Positions 18,401-28,133 are shown, counted from the stretch's first letter. The stretch is DNA of 64,000 nucleotides from Leptospira broomii serovar Hurstbridge str. 5399 (GCF_000243715.2 NZ_AHMO02000008.1:1475001-1539000), one strand, 5' to 3'. Numbers and translations are program-made. Notes: generated by a model not told the origin, from the letters alone.

Positions 18401-19022
18401 GGCGCAGATTTCGGGTGATCGAATTATTATAGAAACCGAATCATCGGGCAAAAAAACGCTGACGAGCTATAACGATACCTTTGAAGATCGTCGAGTTTTG
18501 TCTTTCGATGCCAAGGTTTGGACTGTCTCACGAAACGGCAAGATACTAGTACAAACCATATCCGGTAAGGAAAATAGAATATCTCTTTTAGATGTTAACC
18601 TTTCAGATTCGCCTCAAGTAGTCTGGACAGGAAAAACTTCGGTTGAACCTAAATTACTCGGTTCTTCTGATGATGGCGCTTTCTATCGGACAGGTGATCA
18701 AATCCTTTATATTTCAGGGAATGGGAAAGTATCAAAATCCGATGCAAAAGATCCGTCACTTTCCCTTTTTAGCGTCCGAGGTAACGCACTTTGGTACGCC
18801 GGAAAAGAAAGCTTATTTCGACTGGAAGCCGGTTCTTCTTCCCCCCAGAATATTAAAATCCAAGCAAAGCCTGTGGAAGGTTTACTACCGGGAAAAGCGG
18901 GCGATTGCATTCTATTGTATGCGGACAATACGGCGGTCCGGTATAGCAATAAAGGGGAAAGTATTTGGACGTATTCGATTACTCAAAATAAGGATAGCGT
19001 TTATTCCCTTTTATATAGATAA
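15435..19022 (+). CDS. Giant TPR lipoprotein with C-terminal beta-propeller-like domain
   Basis: A 1195-residue lipoprotein: signal and lipobox FFIAAC (Cys near 24), then a long TPR superhelix (about 45-880). The repeats are recognisable by A..A...F..A...DP spacing, for example DALKSLKKGTELDPENEQIL and KDAEAVKAFESSL-like units such as DGAVKAFESSLRLKADYWEA. From about 900 to the end the sequence becomes beta-rich with repeated WRIATAKP, YAFTDKTLEIRDQNSGSLF and SLLDVNLSDSPQVVWTGKT segments, like a PQQ/WD-type beta-propeller. TPR arrays scaffold protein complexes; here the scaffold would be lipid-anchored in the envelope. It is coupled to the PEGA lipoprotein. Its stop is two bases from the convergent trmB stop. 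Confidence 0.87.
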   Translation: MKLSPVLNKNLLFIFLALFFIAACSSRDFRKSTSQDAVLEKDLFTRQNIKRASKLINEGNSAFQKAKFDVSLEKGNQSIAIYPMAEGYYLVGSSEYKLGKSEDALKSLKKGTELDPENEQILLTLGILYTAQGSNNEAVDVYSRLEKLPKIDAASYTFKKAVLLKTIGRYEDAFAALKTIPEDKFKFKAQLYMQLGDTAVQLKEYDEAERYFEKARATDPELASAKQSASATRVASMLEKGNSALKSKNYREAIVQFTAATQTDPKNASPLVFLGNAKILAGDLDGAVKAFESSLRLKADYWEAYSGLAASYNKSGNYPKAISTLEKAIPFFSKNPAVYNQIGLNQKALGEKARAMVSFTRARELDPSYKEPVLNLVYLLTSENRFKTARNELDTLKQDDEVKKVRSFLDVAELIYEGDQRLRKGDTKSARSYYDQAKVKDPNDPNVYTAFGRSYQISGDQKLSEQNFQKALTLQKGNLPALQGLIRLYSSQKNQSKVTQYTKELEALTGNDPTSGIVLARTYEDKKEYEKAEGVYKNLLKKFPSNDAVQFRLAHLYYKISLEENEKANYDSASAWLTKAEKLVKDLPELAEAKQTIEQNRRFAEVIPSIRKANRFFDLKSYDKALPLYQTAYDKTKKLTLYIKIAECHLAMGNEEKGIYLLENSPEGSKNLASQEAINAFLLRKGEVDKAEKGFRKILEKKPDSYYSQYQLGIVYLQRQKYDSAIESFNRAWLLNPEFSAAKIGKGIAYYNGGKTKEAREEFESAMKSDSDNELAPYNIGIVLFNDNLLDQATNIFKDIIKKNPDFPDAYYQLSYIYFKRGDLESADAEIVKALDLERDEKFIHARIRILSELKQKNPGKSEYKKIALELGRELAEKYPNSPYSSHAERLVLSDDDTPVIIQPFPNRGALVGVPVVINDVLIMNYGTSLEALDKNRAIRIWRIATAKPYKSVIADKRVYAFTDKTLEIRDQNSGSLFNSLPLAGNFRKAQISGDRIIIETESSGKKTLTSYNDTFEDRRVLSFDAKVWTVSRNGKILVQTISGKENRISLLDVNLSDSPQVVWTGKTSVEPKLLGSSDDGAFYRTGDQILYISGNGKVSKSDAKDPSLSLFSVRGNALWYAGKESLFRLEAGSSSPQNIKIQAKPVEGLLPGKAGDCILLYADNTAVRYSNKGESIWTYSITQNKDSVYSLLYR

Positions 19023-19024
19023 GA

Positions 19025-19681
19025 CTAGATACGTTCGCGATCTAGATAATAGATGCGCGATCCTTCATCTCTTTTTGTCTTTTCAAAGTATGAAATAGGA
19101 AACTCGGATCGGGATAAGGAATATTCAGATCCGATTGCTCTAAATCTTGAATCATTCCGAAAAAAGGCGATAGACTTTCTGGCGTAAGGACCATAGTCCG
19201 TTGCAAAATGAAATTTTCCGTGTGAAGGAAGTAGTTTATATAGCGAATCAAGAAATCGAGGATTTAAAGTTCGATGTTTATGGTGTCGTTTTTTAGGCCA
19301 CGGATCCGGAAAATTCAGCAAGATTTCATCGAAGCAGCCTTCTTCAAAGATGTCTTCCAGAAACCAATTAAAATTTACCGATAGTATCCGAATGTTATTG
19401 AGTTTAAGTTTCGAGGCATTCCGAATCGTTTTACGGATGCGATCTAATTTTTTTTCCATTAAAACAAATCCCGTATTCGGATTGGCCTTCGCTAATTCTA
19501 TTGCGACTTCTCCCCAACCGGAGCCCAACTCTAGGTAATATGTCCCGAAGGTATTCGGAAACAGTTCGGATTTTTTTAATTTACTTTCGGGATGAATTCG
19601 TAGGAAATAATCGGATTCGAACGGGATTCCTCCTGCAATGCTCCAAAGTTTTTTGCGAAAATCCATCTTCATTGCATTCAT
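19025..19681 (-). CDS. trmB: tRNA (guanine-N7-)-methyltransferase
   Basis: A 218-residue SAM-dependent enzyme that forms m7G46 in tRNA. The SAM-binding glycine loop is [15 protein letters not shown]; the family signature [15 protein letters not shown] follows near 137-151; and the C-terminal half has [12 protein letters not shown]. Three in-frame ATGs lie close together (19681, 19672, 19664), so the exact start is uncertain by a few residues. It stands alone on the minus strand between plus-strand neighbours. Confidence 0.94.
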   Translation of the reverse strand: MNAMKMDFRKKLWSIAGGIPFESDYFLRIHPESKLKKSELFPNTFGTYYLELGSGWGEVAIELAKANPNTGFVLMEKKLDRIRKTIRNASKLKLNNIRILSVNFNWFLEDIFEEGCFDEILLNFPDPWPKKRHHKHRTLNPRFLDSLYKLLPSHGKFHFATDYGPYARKSIAFFRNDSRFRAIGSEYSLSRSEFPISYFEKTKRDEGSRIYYLDRERI

Positions 19682-19721
19682 CCCGAGAATACCAAATCTT
19701 TCGATTGTCTAAAATAATACA

Positions 19722-20660
19722 GTGAAAATAAAACTTTACGGTGTCCGGGGTTCTCTTCCCACTCCTCTTTCCGCTTCCGACTATACAAATAAGCTAGAGA
19801 AAATTCTCGAAAAAGCATACCAGGAATTTTCTAAAAAAGACCGGAACTTTTCGGTTTCGGAATTTATTGGCCGACTCGATCACCTCTTGGCGCGTCCGAT
19901 CGGCGGAAATACTACATGCATTTACGTCGAATCTTCGACCGGAGAACGGCTTATCGTCGATTGTGGTTCGGGGATGAGACAATTGGGAAACGATCTCCTA
20001 AAAGAAGGAATTGCAAAAGGGGGCAATATTACCATTTGCCTTACGCATACGCATTGGGATCATATTCAGGGTTGGCCGTTCTTTAAGCCGGCCTACATCC
20101 CGTCCGTAAATATCGAGTTTCTTTCGACGATACCGAATTTAAAGGAACGGCTTGAGCGCCAGCAACACCCGGAGAATTTTCCGGTGACCTTGGATTCCAT
20201 GCCTTCCCGAAAGAAGTTTACTCTTCTCGAAAAAAACAAATCCGCCAAGATTGGCAGCTTCACAATTACTCCTTTTTTACTTCGACATCCGGGCAATTGC
20301 ACCGGTTACCATATCGAAGAAAACGGCAAAAGCTTCCTTTTTTGTACCGATCTCGAAGTCAGAGAAGAAGATCTGGATGAAATTCAAGAACTTAGAAGAA
20401 CTTTCGGTAAAATCAACTTACTTGTGATAGATGCCCAATATAGCAGCGAGGAAGCGATTAGCAAAATTGGTTGGGGTCATACTTCCGGAAGAATCGCAGT
20501 AAAATGCGGTGAAATATTAGAAGTGGATCGTTTAGTTTTGACTCACCATGAACCGGATCATAGCGACGAGGATATTCTCAGAATATTTACGTCCGAAAAA
20601 GAAGGTAGTGTTCTACCAAACATTATTCTCGCTTATGAATTTGACACGTTCGTTCTATAA
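19722..20660 (+). CDS. Metallo-beta-lactamase-fold hydrolase
   Basis: A 312-residue protein with the MBL motif HTHWDH (109-114) after the strand GNITICLT, an upstream [11 protein letters not shown] and [12 protein letters not shown], and downstream metal ligands in [26 protein letters not shown] and [13 protein letters not shown]. The [15 protein letters not shown] opening is typical of a bacterial MBL group near RNase Z and PqsE-like hydrolases, with no assigned substrate. The start is GTG at 19722, 40 bases from the divergent trmB start. Enzyme class is secure, function not. Confidence 0.85.
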   Translation: MKIKLYGVRGSLPTPLSASDYTNKLEKILEKAYQEFSKKDRNFSVSEFIGRLDHLLARPIGGNTTCIYVESSTGERLIVDCGSGMRQLGNDLLKEGIAKGGNITICLTHTHWDHIQGWPFFKPAYIPSVNIEFLSTIPNLKERLERQQHPENFPVTLDSMPSRKKFTLLEKNKSAKIGSFTITPFLLRHPGNCTGYHIEENGKSFLFCTDLEVREEDLDEIQELRRTFGKINLLVIDAQYSSEEAISKIGWGHTSGRIAVKCGEILEVDRLVLTHHEPDHSDEDILRIFTSEKEGSVLPNIILAYEFDTFVL

Positions 20661-20776
20661 AAACTAAATAGATAACCATGTTTGTTAAGGTGTTTTGTTT
20701 TTACTCGAACTAAGATTCTCGTTTTTATCCAAAATTTCGAAATCTCCTTCCTTATTTTATTGATCGGGTGTAGACT

Positions 20777-21148
20777 TTGCCGGCTATGGAAAGACTAGAG
20801 ATCGGGGAAAAAACGTCTTCCTACGGCGAAGCTGATGCCTTAGCGGATAAAAGATTTTATATAAGATTCCGTAAGGAGAACAAAGTTCGAATTTCGCATG
20901 GGGAAGAGTGGTTGGATGGAGTTCTCATCGATATTTCAATGATGGGAGTTTCTTTGTTTTCAGGGAGAGATTGGCCGATCGGCTCGAGATTAAAAATTAT
21001 GTCCCAATTATTCTCCTGCCAACTCGACGCAGAAATTATTCGAAAGGATGAGTTGCGGACAGGAAATCGTTATGCTTTGGTTTTTCACGATTTAACCGAT
21101 TCGGCGATCATTGAAATTTTAAATAAAATAGCAAAGTTCCGAGAATGA
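20777..21148 (+). CDS. PilZ-domain protein
   Basis: A 123-residue stand-alone PilZ protein. The domain begins with the arginine-rich KRFYIRFRKENKVRI and continues with the D-x-S-x-x-G loop as LIDISMMGVSLFSG; both elements contact cyclic di-GMP in canonical PilZ domains, though the RxxxR spacing here should be checked by alignment. The start is either TTG 20777 or ATG 20786; neither has a clear ribosome-binding site. It is a likely c-di-GMP effector, but no cyclase or phosphodiesterase is adjacent. Confidence 0.78.
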   Translation: MPAMERLEIGEKTSSYGEADALADKRFYIRFRKENKVRISHGEEWLDGVLIDISMMGVSLFSGRDWPIGSRLKIMSQLFSCQLDAEIIRKDELRTGNRYALVFHDLTDSAIIEILNKIAKFRE

Positions 21149-21221
21149 TTTTTTTCGATTATAAGTAAAATTTTTACAAAGCTCTAAACTGGTAAGGTTT
21201 ATCGCCGACATTTAATATAGA

Positions 21222-21923
21222 ATGAACCTTGGTGTTATACATTCGGCTATCCCGGAACGACCTAGAGATATGTCGGTCAAGTATATCGGGCATGGGCAGC
21301 TAGAAAGTGCGCCCCAGGCTAGTTCTATCCTTCATGTTATCTCCCATGAATTGGGGCATGTAGCGGAATTTCGAAACGAGGCGATTCGTGATAGTGCCGA
21401 GATCCGTTCCTTAGATGTCTCGATCGAATATGAAATGAGAGATGGCAAGCTAGTCGCCGTTGCCGGTGAAACTCGTGCTACGACCGTAAAAAAAACGGAC
21501 GATCAAAAGCATGCTTTCCCGGAAAGTTTAGAGAAAACCGATAACGGTCAGATTGGAAACAATGAAAAAAATCGCGCTTCAAAAACGGGAAACGAAAGAT
21601 CCAGCCTGATTTCCGACAAAGAATGGGAAATACTATCCCAATTGCACGAAATAGAATTAGAACTAGATGGTATCGATAAGAACGTTACTGTCGCCGACGA
21701 TGCGCAAAATAGCAAAGAAGATGAAGCGCGTCGTCATATGGAATTGGTGGAAAAGAAACGTAAGTTGGAAATGGCCTTGAGTCAAGAAAAACTGAAGGCT
21801 CTTTTAAAGGAAACATTAGATACGATTCAGGAATTGAACGAAAAACAGATTCAGTTTGCTGGGAAAGTTTACGGCGCTGGCGGGCTCGAGTTTTCCGGAA
21901 ACTTTATTGAAGGTCACGCTTAG
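21222..21923 (+). CDS. SprA-related putative metalloprotease
   Basis: A 233-residue protein. HVISHELGHVAEF contains the zinc-protease motif HELGH (42-46), and the surrounding ASSILHVISHELGHVAEFRNEA is typical of the SprA-related family. The middle (about 80-130) is polar and low-complexity; the C-terminal 100 residues form a charged coiled coil (MELVEKKRKLEMALSQEKL). No signal peptide is seen, so it is probably cytoplasmic. Proteolytic activity is only presumed. It lies 73 bp after the PilZ gene and converges on engB. Confidence 0.68.
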   Translation: MNLGVIHSAIPERPRDMSVKYIGHGQLESAPQASSILHVISHELGHVAEFRNEAIRDSAEIRSLDVSIEYEMRDGKLVAVAGETRATTVKKTDDQKHAFPESLEKTDNGQIGNNEKNRASKTGNERSSLISDKEWEILSQLHEIELELDGIDKNVTVADDAQNSKEDEARRHMELVEKKRKLEMALSQEKLKALLKETLDTIQELNEKQIQFAGKVYGAGGLEFSGNFIEGHA

Positions 21924-21935
21924 CGCGAAATTCCT

Positions 21936-22610
21936 CTATCCTTGCCCTTGAGCTTCGTCGGGAATAGGCTCTTCCTCAGTCGGTAAAATTATCGTCTTCA
22001 TCATAGTCTCTATAATCTTCCTAAGTTCAGGGAGTCCCTTTCCGAACTTTGGAGATACGAGTACGACCTCAAGCATCGGGTAAAGCCCTTGGATCGCCTT
22101 CATTTTCTTTCTCAGTTTGGAAAGATCGGATTGGTTCAGTTTATCCACTTTCGTTCGAATTAAGACGGGTTTCATTCCCCGCTCAAAACAGGTTCCAATC
22201 AGCTCTAACTCTTCCTCTGGTAGTTCTCTTTGGGCGTCCGAAAGTAAAAAAAGACATTTTAGATCTCTCGCAGTATTTAAGTAGTTCATCAGCAAATTCA
22301 TCATTTGTTCATGATCTTTATGCGAATTGGCAGAATAACCGAATCCGGGCGTATCGACTAAATACAAAGATTTTGATACGAGAAAGAAATTAAGAAGTTT
22401 GGTTTTACCCGGCGAGGCGGAAACTTTGGCTAAGGATTTTCGTTCAACAATGGCGTTTAACAGTCTCGATTTCCCGGAGTTTGACCGACCTGCAAACGCA
22501 ATGTGAGGAATACCCCGAGACGGAACTTTGGATGCATCGGCATAGGAGGAATAAAATCTTACCTCCCGGAAGAATGGATCGGGTTTCGTTTCTTGAACCT
22601 CTTCCGACAT
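21936..22610 (-). CDS. engB: Ribosome-biogenesis GTPase EngB/YsxC
   Basis: A 224-residue GTPase for large-subunit assembly. Motifs: G1 GRSNSGKSR (41-49; the family usually has GRSNVGKSS), SASPGKTK for switch I, G3 DTPGFG (86-91) and G4 TKVDK. AGGGGAG precedes its ATG and overlaps the end of tilS; nine bases separate the two genes, so they are in one operon with the upstream SpoIIE phosphatase. Essential housekeeping role in most bacteria. Confidence 0.94.
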   Translation of the reverse strand: MSEEVQETKPDPFFREVRFYSSYADASKVPSRGIPHIAFAGRSNSGKSRLLNAIVERKSLAKVSASPGKTKLLNFFLVSKSLYLVDTPGFGYSANSHKDHEQMMNLLMNYLNTARDLKCLFLLSDAQRELPEEELELIGTCFERGMKPVLIRTKVDKLNQSDLSKLRKKMKAIQGLYPMLEVVLVSPKFGKGLPELRKIIETMMKTIILPTEEEPIPDEAQGQG

Positions 22611-22619
22611 ACTCTCCCC

Positions 22620-23903
22620 TTAACTTAAAAACGCTCCCCGGAAATCATCGGATACGATATCCTCGATCCTAGCATCCCACATACGGAGACAGACCATTAC
22701 AGTTTTCCCGTCCCGTTTCAGAATGGGTAGCATTTTTCTGACCGGAACCGGAATCTCTCTTTCGCGTAGTAACTCCGATAGGTCCCTGTGGATTCCCCCC
22801 AGCCGAATTTTATCGCCTTCTAGGTTATTCATAGGAGAACAATCTCCCGGGACTCTCTTCGTTTTACCGTTCCATCGCAAAAATCCAATTTTGGGGTCGA
22901 ATGAAAATTCCCGAAAAAAAAGCGCATTTTTTGACAGAATATAAAGATCAGACGAAACGCTTTTCCAAAACCAAGCATCTTTATTTTCCAGAGAAAAGGA
23001 AGACCGGGAATCTATTTTGGATAATAGGTCTTTCAGAAAATTACTCGAAACCGGATGTAAATGTAAGCTTCTAAGATGTAAATCTATAACATATTTACAA
23101 ATCGAAGGAGGCTCCGATTCTAAAATTTGCCTGGAAATCTTCCGGACCATTTCCTCACCCGAGGAAAACTCAGCGCCATTTCCTTTTAATTTGGGTCGAG
23201 GTGTTTCCAAATCGTGGAAATTCCGATATATTTTTTCCGAATTTGCGCCTTCTTTTAATAAGAGAGGAATCATATCCAATCTAATTCTATTTCTAAGGAA
23301 CAAGCGTGAACCATTGGATTCATCCTCAAAGACAGGCCAGTTCGGATTCTCGATAAAGTATTTTCTGTCCTTTTCGGGAAGAAGCATAAGAGGCCGGAAC
23401 CGGTTATTCTCAAAAACATTTAAAGTTCTTAGAGAATTCCATCCCCCTCCTCGAATCAGTTGGATGAACACAGTTTCCAGATAGTCCTCGGAATGATGAC
23501 CAGTGGCGATATAACCTTGCAAATCGTCCGCTATGCGATGTAGGTTTTTGTATCGGATAGTTCTCCCGGATTCTTCAAGACTGAAACCGGTTTTGAGAGA
23601 GAACTTAGGAATATTTTTTTTTTTGACGACGAATTGAAATCCGAGTTTCTCGAAGTAATTCACAATCGATGCTTCTTGCGTCGAATTATCTCGGATAGAG
23701 TGGTCTAGATGAAAAAGAACCGGATCCTTCGATAATCTATTTTTCTTTTTCAGCCAAATGTAAAATTGCAGCAATAAGGAGGAATCTTTTCCACCCGAAT
23801 ATGCGATGATTGCAGTTTTGGATCGAAGTAAATCCTGATATTCGTTCAAATTTTCCCATAAAATGGAAAATGAATTTTCGAGTACTGTGTTTTCCTCAAG
23901 CAT
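22620..23903 (-). CDS. tilS: tRNA(Ile)-lysidine synthase
   Basis: A 427-residue N-type ATP pyrophosphatase that makes lysidine at C34 of tRNA-Ile(CAU), allowing AUA decoding. The PP-loop SGGKDS is at 36-41, with FHLDHSIR and ATGHHSEDYLETVFIQLIRGGG downstream as expected for TilS. The C-terminal substrate-binding regions are present but divergent. It is the middle gene of a minus-strand operon, five bases after the SpoIIE phosphatase and nine bases before engB. Confidence 0.92.
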   Translation of the reverse strand: MLEENTVLENSFSILWENLNEYQDLLRSKTAIIAYSGGKDSSLLLQFYIWLKKKNRLSKDPVLFHLDHSIRDNSTQEASIVNYFEKLGFQFVVKKKNIPKFSLKTGFSLEESGRTIRYKNLHRIADDLQGYIATGHHSEDYLETVFIQLIRGGGWNSLRTLNVFENNRFRPLMLLPEKDRKYFIENPNWPVFEDESNGSRLFLRNRIRLDMIPLLLKEGANSEKIYRNFHDLETPRPKLKGNGAEFSSGEEMVRKISRQILESEPPSICKYVIDLHLRSLHLHPVSSNFLKDLLSKIDSRSSFSLENKDAWFWKSVSSDLYILSKNALFFREFSFDPKIGFLRWNGKTKRVPGDCSPMNNLEGDKIRLGGIHRDLSELLREREIPVPVRKMLPILKRDGKTVMVCLRMWDARIEDIVSDDFRGAFLS

Positions 23904-23908
23904 CTTCT

Positions 23909-25834
23909 TTACTTTAACCGCCTGAGGCCGACTAAGGTGATATCGTCCGCTTGCTCCCGCTCTCCGGTAAAGTGTTTTATATCTACTAGAATCTTATCCA
24001 ATAGAAGCGGTAACGACTCGTTGCGGTTTCTCAGTATGCAATCTTTCAGTCGTTCCATTTCGTATCTTTCGCCGTGCGGATTCAAGGCTTCCCAAATTCC
24101 GTCTGTCCCCATTAGGAAAAAATCTCCTTTACCAAGTGAGAATTCGCCCTGATTTTCAAACTCCGTTACGTTTGGATCTATTCCGAGAACGATACCACCG
24201 GTCGCGATTTCTTCCAACAAGCCCGATAAAGCTCTGTAAACAAAAATACTTCCTTGACCGCCGCCACTATATAGGAATCGATTTTCGTTACGATTCCAAT
24301 GGATCATCGTCAGGGACATGAACCTAGGAAATAGCGAATCTTTAAAGTAATTTTGATATAAGTAAGTATTTACGGTTCCGATAATTTCCCATGTACTCGG
24401 GTTTCTCCGAACTAACGAATGGATGACCGTTCGCACCGTCGCCATCACTATTCCTGCTGGAACTCCTTTTCCGCTTACATCTCCGATGCAAATGTAAGTT
24501 TCGTTATCGGCGGGGTCCGTTATAAAATCATAATAATCTCCACCAACACCAACTGCGGGAATCATCAAGCCTCCGAATTCATAACCCTTTTGGTCCGGAA
24601 TTTTTCTCGGAAGAAGGGATCTTTGCAATTCTCTTGCTATCTCGATTTCTCGATCCATCCTCTCTTTCTCGGCTCGCTGGTGGAACAAATTGAAATTTTG
24701 GATCGAAATTCCCGATTGAATAGCAAATGCATTTAGTACTTCAACTTCTTCAGGGCTCCAATGGAGAGTCGGATCTTTCGCTAATAGAATCCATATGTTT
24801 GAATTCTCCGCATTCAAAACGGGTAAGAGCGCCAAATTTTTTTTTCCGAAACCGAGCCGTTTCCAATCTGGTAATTCCGATGTATCTAAAAGTAAAACTC
24901 CGTCTTCGTCCCTAATTTTGGAAAGAATTTCCCAGTCCCCTTTTAGCTCTCTATTTAATTTTAACTCGGGAGCTGTCGGACTTCCCGTTAAAAAATGGCC
25001 TTTGATTGAATTCTTATTTTCATCGGAGGAATGTTTTTCAAGAATTCCGTATATCTCGTTTTCGGAAAACTCGGTTAAAGATAAAAGTATGACCCTAAAA
25101 ATTTCGGTCCTGTACTTAAATCCTAAGCTGCTTAATTTTAGCGCGGCGGAATGTAAATTACGGAAGTTTCGAGATTGCGTCTGAGAAACTTCGAAAAGAA
25201 TTCTATTCTTTAAAGTAGTAGCGAATTGGCTTGCGATCAGTTCTAAAAAATATTTATCCTTCTCTACTTGGTAAGGATCATCTTTCTCATAATCGACGTT
25301 AATAAGACCTAAAACTTCTTTTTTTAGATGAATCGGTACGCATAGAGCGGACACTACCTGATTTAAGCGACCGTACTGCTTGATCTGTTTATGCTTTTGT
25401 TCTATGAATTTATAATATACCGATTGGCATGTTTCCACGCACTGACTTAAGGGTCCGCTATCCTCGCCTTTTCTAATTTCCATTCGAAAGGCCAAGCGTT
25501 CCAAAGAGGGCCCTTGTCTATTTTTGCAGGACTTCACAAGAATCCTATCTAGTCGCGGCTCGTAGACCATCACTGAAATTCCGGGTAAACCAAGTTTTCT
25601 AAAAGCGAGGTTTGTAAAGTTCTGAAGAAGGTCGTCGAGGCTGGGACTTGTATTGAATAAGGATAGAAATTCTAAAAGGACCTCGTTGGTAAGACTAGGT
25701 CCGTCGGGAGGGCGAGCGCGTGTGTTCTTTCTTTTTTCGAGGATCCATTCTCGAGTGCAGGATCTGCAAAAGAACTTACCGGTTTGGAAAATCCCATCGG
25801 GAATCCGTTCTTCGCCGCAAAACACGCAGGACAT
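23909..25834 (-). CDS. Zinc-ribbon/GAF-GAF SpoIIE-type protein phosphatase
   Basis: A 641-residue PP2C-type serine phosphatase of the RsbU/SpoIIE group. An N-terminal zinc ribbon (Cys3, Cys6, Cys23, Cys26) is followed by GAF 1 (about 50-210) and GAF 2 (about 225-390), then the coiled linker RMDREIEIARELQRSLLP and the catalytic domain with VGGDYYDF, GDVSGKGVPA and a C-terminal REQADDITLVGLR. Such phosphatases usually dephosphorylate anti-anti-sigma factors. Neither an RsbW-type kinase nor an STAS protein is next to it. It leads the tilS-engB operon and faces a sigma-54 activator that also has two GAF domains, across a 199-bp shared upstream region. Confidence 0.92.
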   Translation of the reverse strand: MSCVFCGEERIPDGIFQTGKFFCRSCTREWILEKRKNTRARPPDGPSLTNEVLLEFLSLFNTSPSLDDLLQNFTNLAFRKLGLPGISVMVYEPRLDRILVKSCKNRQGPSLERLAFRMEIRKGEDSGPLSQCVETCQSVYYKFIEQKHKQIKQYGRLNQVVSALCVPIHLKKEVLGLINVDYEKDDPYQVEKDKYFLELIASQFATTLKNRILFEVSQTQSRNFRNLHSAALKLSSLGFKYRTEIFRVILLSLTEFSENEIYGILEKHSSDENKNSIKGHFLTGSPTAPELKLNRELKGDWEILSKIRDEDGVLLLDTSELPDWKRLGFGKKNLALLPVLNAENSNIWILLAKDPTLHWSPEEVEVLNAFAIQSGISIQNFNLFHQRAEKERMDREIEIARELQRSLLPRKIPDQKGYEFGGLMIPAVGVGGDYYDFITDPADNETYICIGDVSGKGVPAGIVMATVRTVIHSLVRRNPSTWEIIGTVNTYLYQNYFKDSLFPRFMSLTMIHWNRNENRFLYSGGGQGSIFVYRALSGLLEEIATGGIVLGIDPNVTEFENQGEFSLGKGDFFLMGTDGIWEALNPHGERYEMERLKDCILRNRNESLPLLLDKILVDIKHFTGEREQADDITLVGLRRLK

Positions 25835-26033
25835 TTGCGGTACGATACGAAATTTCTTTCATAAGGAAATCGTTTTCGCAAACGAATCTCAAAAAATAAG
25901 CGCTTAAACTTCAGGTAACTGAGGTAGAAAACGGAAAAAGAACGACGAGTTGAACTATTTTGAAGCCGCTTGCTTGATTTTTAAGATTTTTTCCTTGACG
26001 TGAAAATCATCAATTCGCACCTTTTTTAAGCAG

Positions 26034-28133
26034 ATGTCAGGCTACATAAAACCAAGTCCACTCCGCCATATTCAAGAAGTGGCGACAGCCATGAATTCCA
26101 CTTTGGACCCCGATCGTCTTCTGGATCTAATCTTGGAACGATGCATCCAGATTTGCGAAGTCGGTTCCGGCTCCTTAATGCTTATCAATCGTCAGGATGA
26201 AGTTCTAGATATCGTTACGTTTCGCGGAATGAATCCCTCCGTTCGAACAAAGGTAAAGCTTAGAGTCGGAGAAGGGATAACCGGTATTGTTGCAGCTTCC
26301 GGGGAAGGAATGATCGTCAATGACGTCACGCAAAACCCGCATTATATTTCTATTAAGGACGATATTCTTTCGGAGTTGGCAGTACCAATGATCGTCGAAG
26401 ACGAGGTCATCGGTGTTATCTCTTTGGATTCAAGTCGTAAGCAAGCCTTCTCGGAAGAGCATCTAGAACTCGTATCTACTTTGGCCAACATGGCCGCTCA
26501 GATATTCAAAAACTTACAAACGTTTAGGCAGCTTGAACAGAAAAATAAAATTCAACAGGTTCTGATCGATATTTCTAGAACGGTAACGTCGACGCTTATT
26601 TTGCAGGAAATATTCGACGATATTATGGAACGCTTGGATAAATCTCTAAATTTGGAGAGAGGTTCAATCGTTCTATTCGACCCCGAGAAGAATATTTTAA
26701 AACTCACCGGTGCTTACGGGCTTAATGCCGATGAAATGGAAAAAGGGGTCTATCTCCCCGGTGAAGGAGTTACCGGAAAAGTTTACGAATCGGGCGAAGC
26801 GCTTATCATCGAATCGATCGTTAATGATGATAATTTTTTAAACCGAATGGGGAATGTGACTCATTTCAAAAACAACCCGGAAAACGTCAGTTTTTTGGCG
26901 GCTCCGATAAAATCAGATACCGATGTACTCGGAGTGGTCAGCGTTTTCTTTGTTCATAAGAAATATGTGGATTTAAAGACCTACTTAGATTTTCTTCAAG
27001 TCGTCGCTTCGATAATATATCAGGCGATTAGGATTCAAAAACTGATCGACGAAGAAAAGAGAGAGATTTCCAGAGAGAACGTTTTACTCAAACGAGAGCT
27101 GAAGAATAAGTATAAATTCGGTTCGCTTATCGGGAAATCCAAACCGATGGAAAAATTATTCGAGATGATTCAGTTGGTTTCGGATTCTCGCGCCTCCGTT
27201 TTAATCACCGGAGAATCCGGTACCGGAAAAGAGATGATAGCTTCCGCGATTCATTATAATTCCTCTCGCGCAGATAAGCCGTTCATTAAAATAAATTGTG
27301 CGGCAATTCCTGAAAATCTATTGGAATCGGAACTTTTCGGTCATAAGAAGGGATCCTTTACCGGTGCAGTAGCCGACAAGAAGGGAAAATTTGAAATGGC
27401 GGATACCGGTACGATTTTCTTGGACGAAATCGGAGAAATGGATTTGAATCTGCAATCCAAACTACTTCGTGTTTTACAGGAAAAGGAAATCGAAGCTGTC
27501 GGTTCCGTTAAACCCAAAAAGATCGACGTTCGAATAATCGCCGCAACAAACGCGAATTTAGAGGAGTTAATCAGTCAAAAATTATTCCGAGCGGATTTAT
27601 TTTATCGTTTGAACGTTGTGAACATGGTGACGCCTCCGTTACGCGATCGTCCTGAAGATATCCCGTTATTAATCAATCACTTCATTTCGAAATACACCAT
27701 CGAGAATACTAAGAAAATAAAAGGTATCACGAGAGAGGCTCATAAACTATTAATGAGCTATAGCTGGCCGGGTAACGTTAGAGAATTGGAAAATGTTATC
27801 GAAAGGGCCGTCGTTCTTTCTCAGTCCGAAATGCTGGATATTCAGGATTTCTCGGAAATCAACGGGAGAATTCTATATGGAGATGAAGGCGAGTCCATCG
27901 ACGTGGGAGATCCGGATACTTCTATGGAAGTCGCAAGTTCCCGGTTTTCTCCGGCGCATTTAGATGCCTTGGACGGACGGGCAATGGAAGTGGTCGTGGG
28001 TGAAGTCGAAGCGCGGTTGATCAAATACGCAATGAAAAAATTCAAATATACCAAGACTAGAGTAGCAAAATTTCTCGGTATTAACCGAAATACTCTAGAT
28101 AAGAAAATTAAAGATTTAAAAATCGACTATTAA
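26034..28133 (+). CDS. GAF-GAF sigma-54-dependent transcriptional activator
   Basis: A 699-residue bacterial enhancer-binding protein. GAF 1 spans about 15-165 and GAF 2 about 180-340. The AAA+ domain has Walker A GESGTGKE (near 393-400), the sigma-54 contact loop as GSFTGA (near 440; canonical GAFTGA), Walker [13 protein letters not shown] (near 459) and [11 protein letters not shown] Fis-type helix-turn-helix (about 665-699, [20 protein letters not shown]) binds DNA. There is no receiver domain, so it is probably controlled by ligand binding to GAF. No -24/-12 promoter was spotted nearby. It diverges from the SpoIIE-tilS-engB operon. Confidence 0.94.
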   Translation: MSGYIKPSPLRHIQEVATAMNSTLDPDRLLDLILERCIQICEVGSGSLMLINRQDEVLDIVTFRGMNPSVRTKVKLRVGEGITGIVAASGEGMIVNDVTQNPHYISIKDDILSELAVPMIVEDEVIGVISLDSSRKQAFSEEHLELVSTLANMAAQIFKNLQTFRQLEQKNKIQQVLIDISRTVTSTLILQEIFDDIMERLDKSLNLERGSIVLFDPEKNILKLTGAYGLNADEMEKGVYLPGEGVTGKVYESGEALIIESIVNDDNFLNRMGNVTHFKNNPENVSFLAAPIKSDTDVLGVVSVFFVHKKYVDLKTYLDFLQVVASIIYQAIRIQKLIDEEKREISRENVLLKRELKNKYKFGSLIGKSKPMEKLFEMIQLVSDSRASVLITGESGTGKEMIASAIHYNSSRADKPFIKINCAAIPENLLESELFGHKKGSFTGAVADKKGKFEMADTGTIFLDEIGEMDLNLQSKLLRVLQEKEIEAVGSVKPKKIDVRIIAATNANLEELISQKLFRADLFYRLNVVNMVTPPLRDRPEDIPLLINHFISKYTIENTKKIKGITREAHKLLMSYSWPGNVRELENVIERAVVLSQSEMLDIQDFSEINGRILYGDEGESIDVGDPDTSMEVASSRFSPAHLDALDGRAMEVVVGEVEARLIKYAMKKFKYTKTRVAKFLGINRNTLDKKIKDLKIDY

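Noticed and set aside
22049..22393. 114-residue plus-strand frame in engB
   Set aside because: It is antisense to the conserved GTPase and matches nothing recognisable.
23017..23484. 155-residue plus-strand frame
   Set aside because: It is antisense to tilS, with no ribosome-binding site and no recognisable domain.
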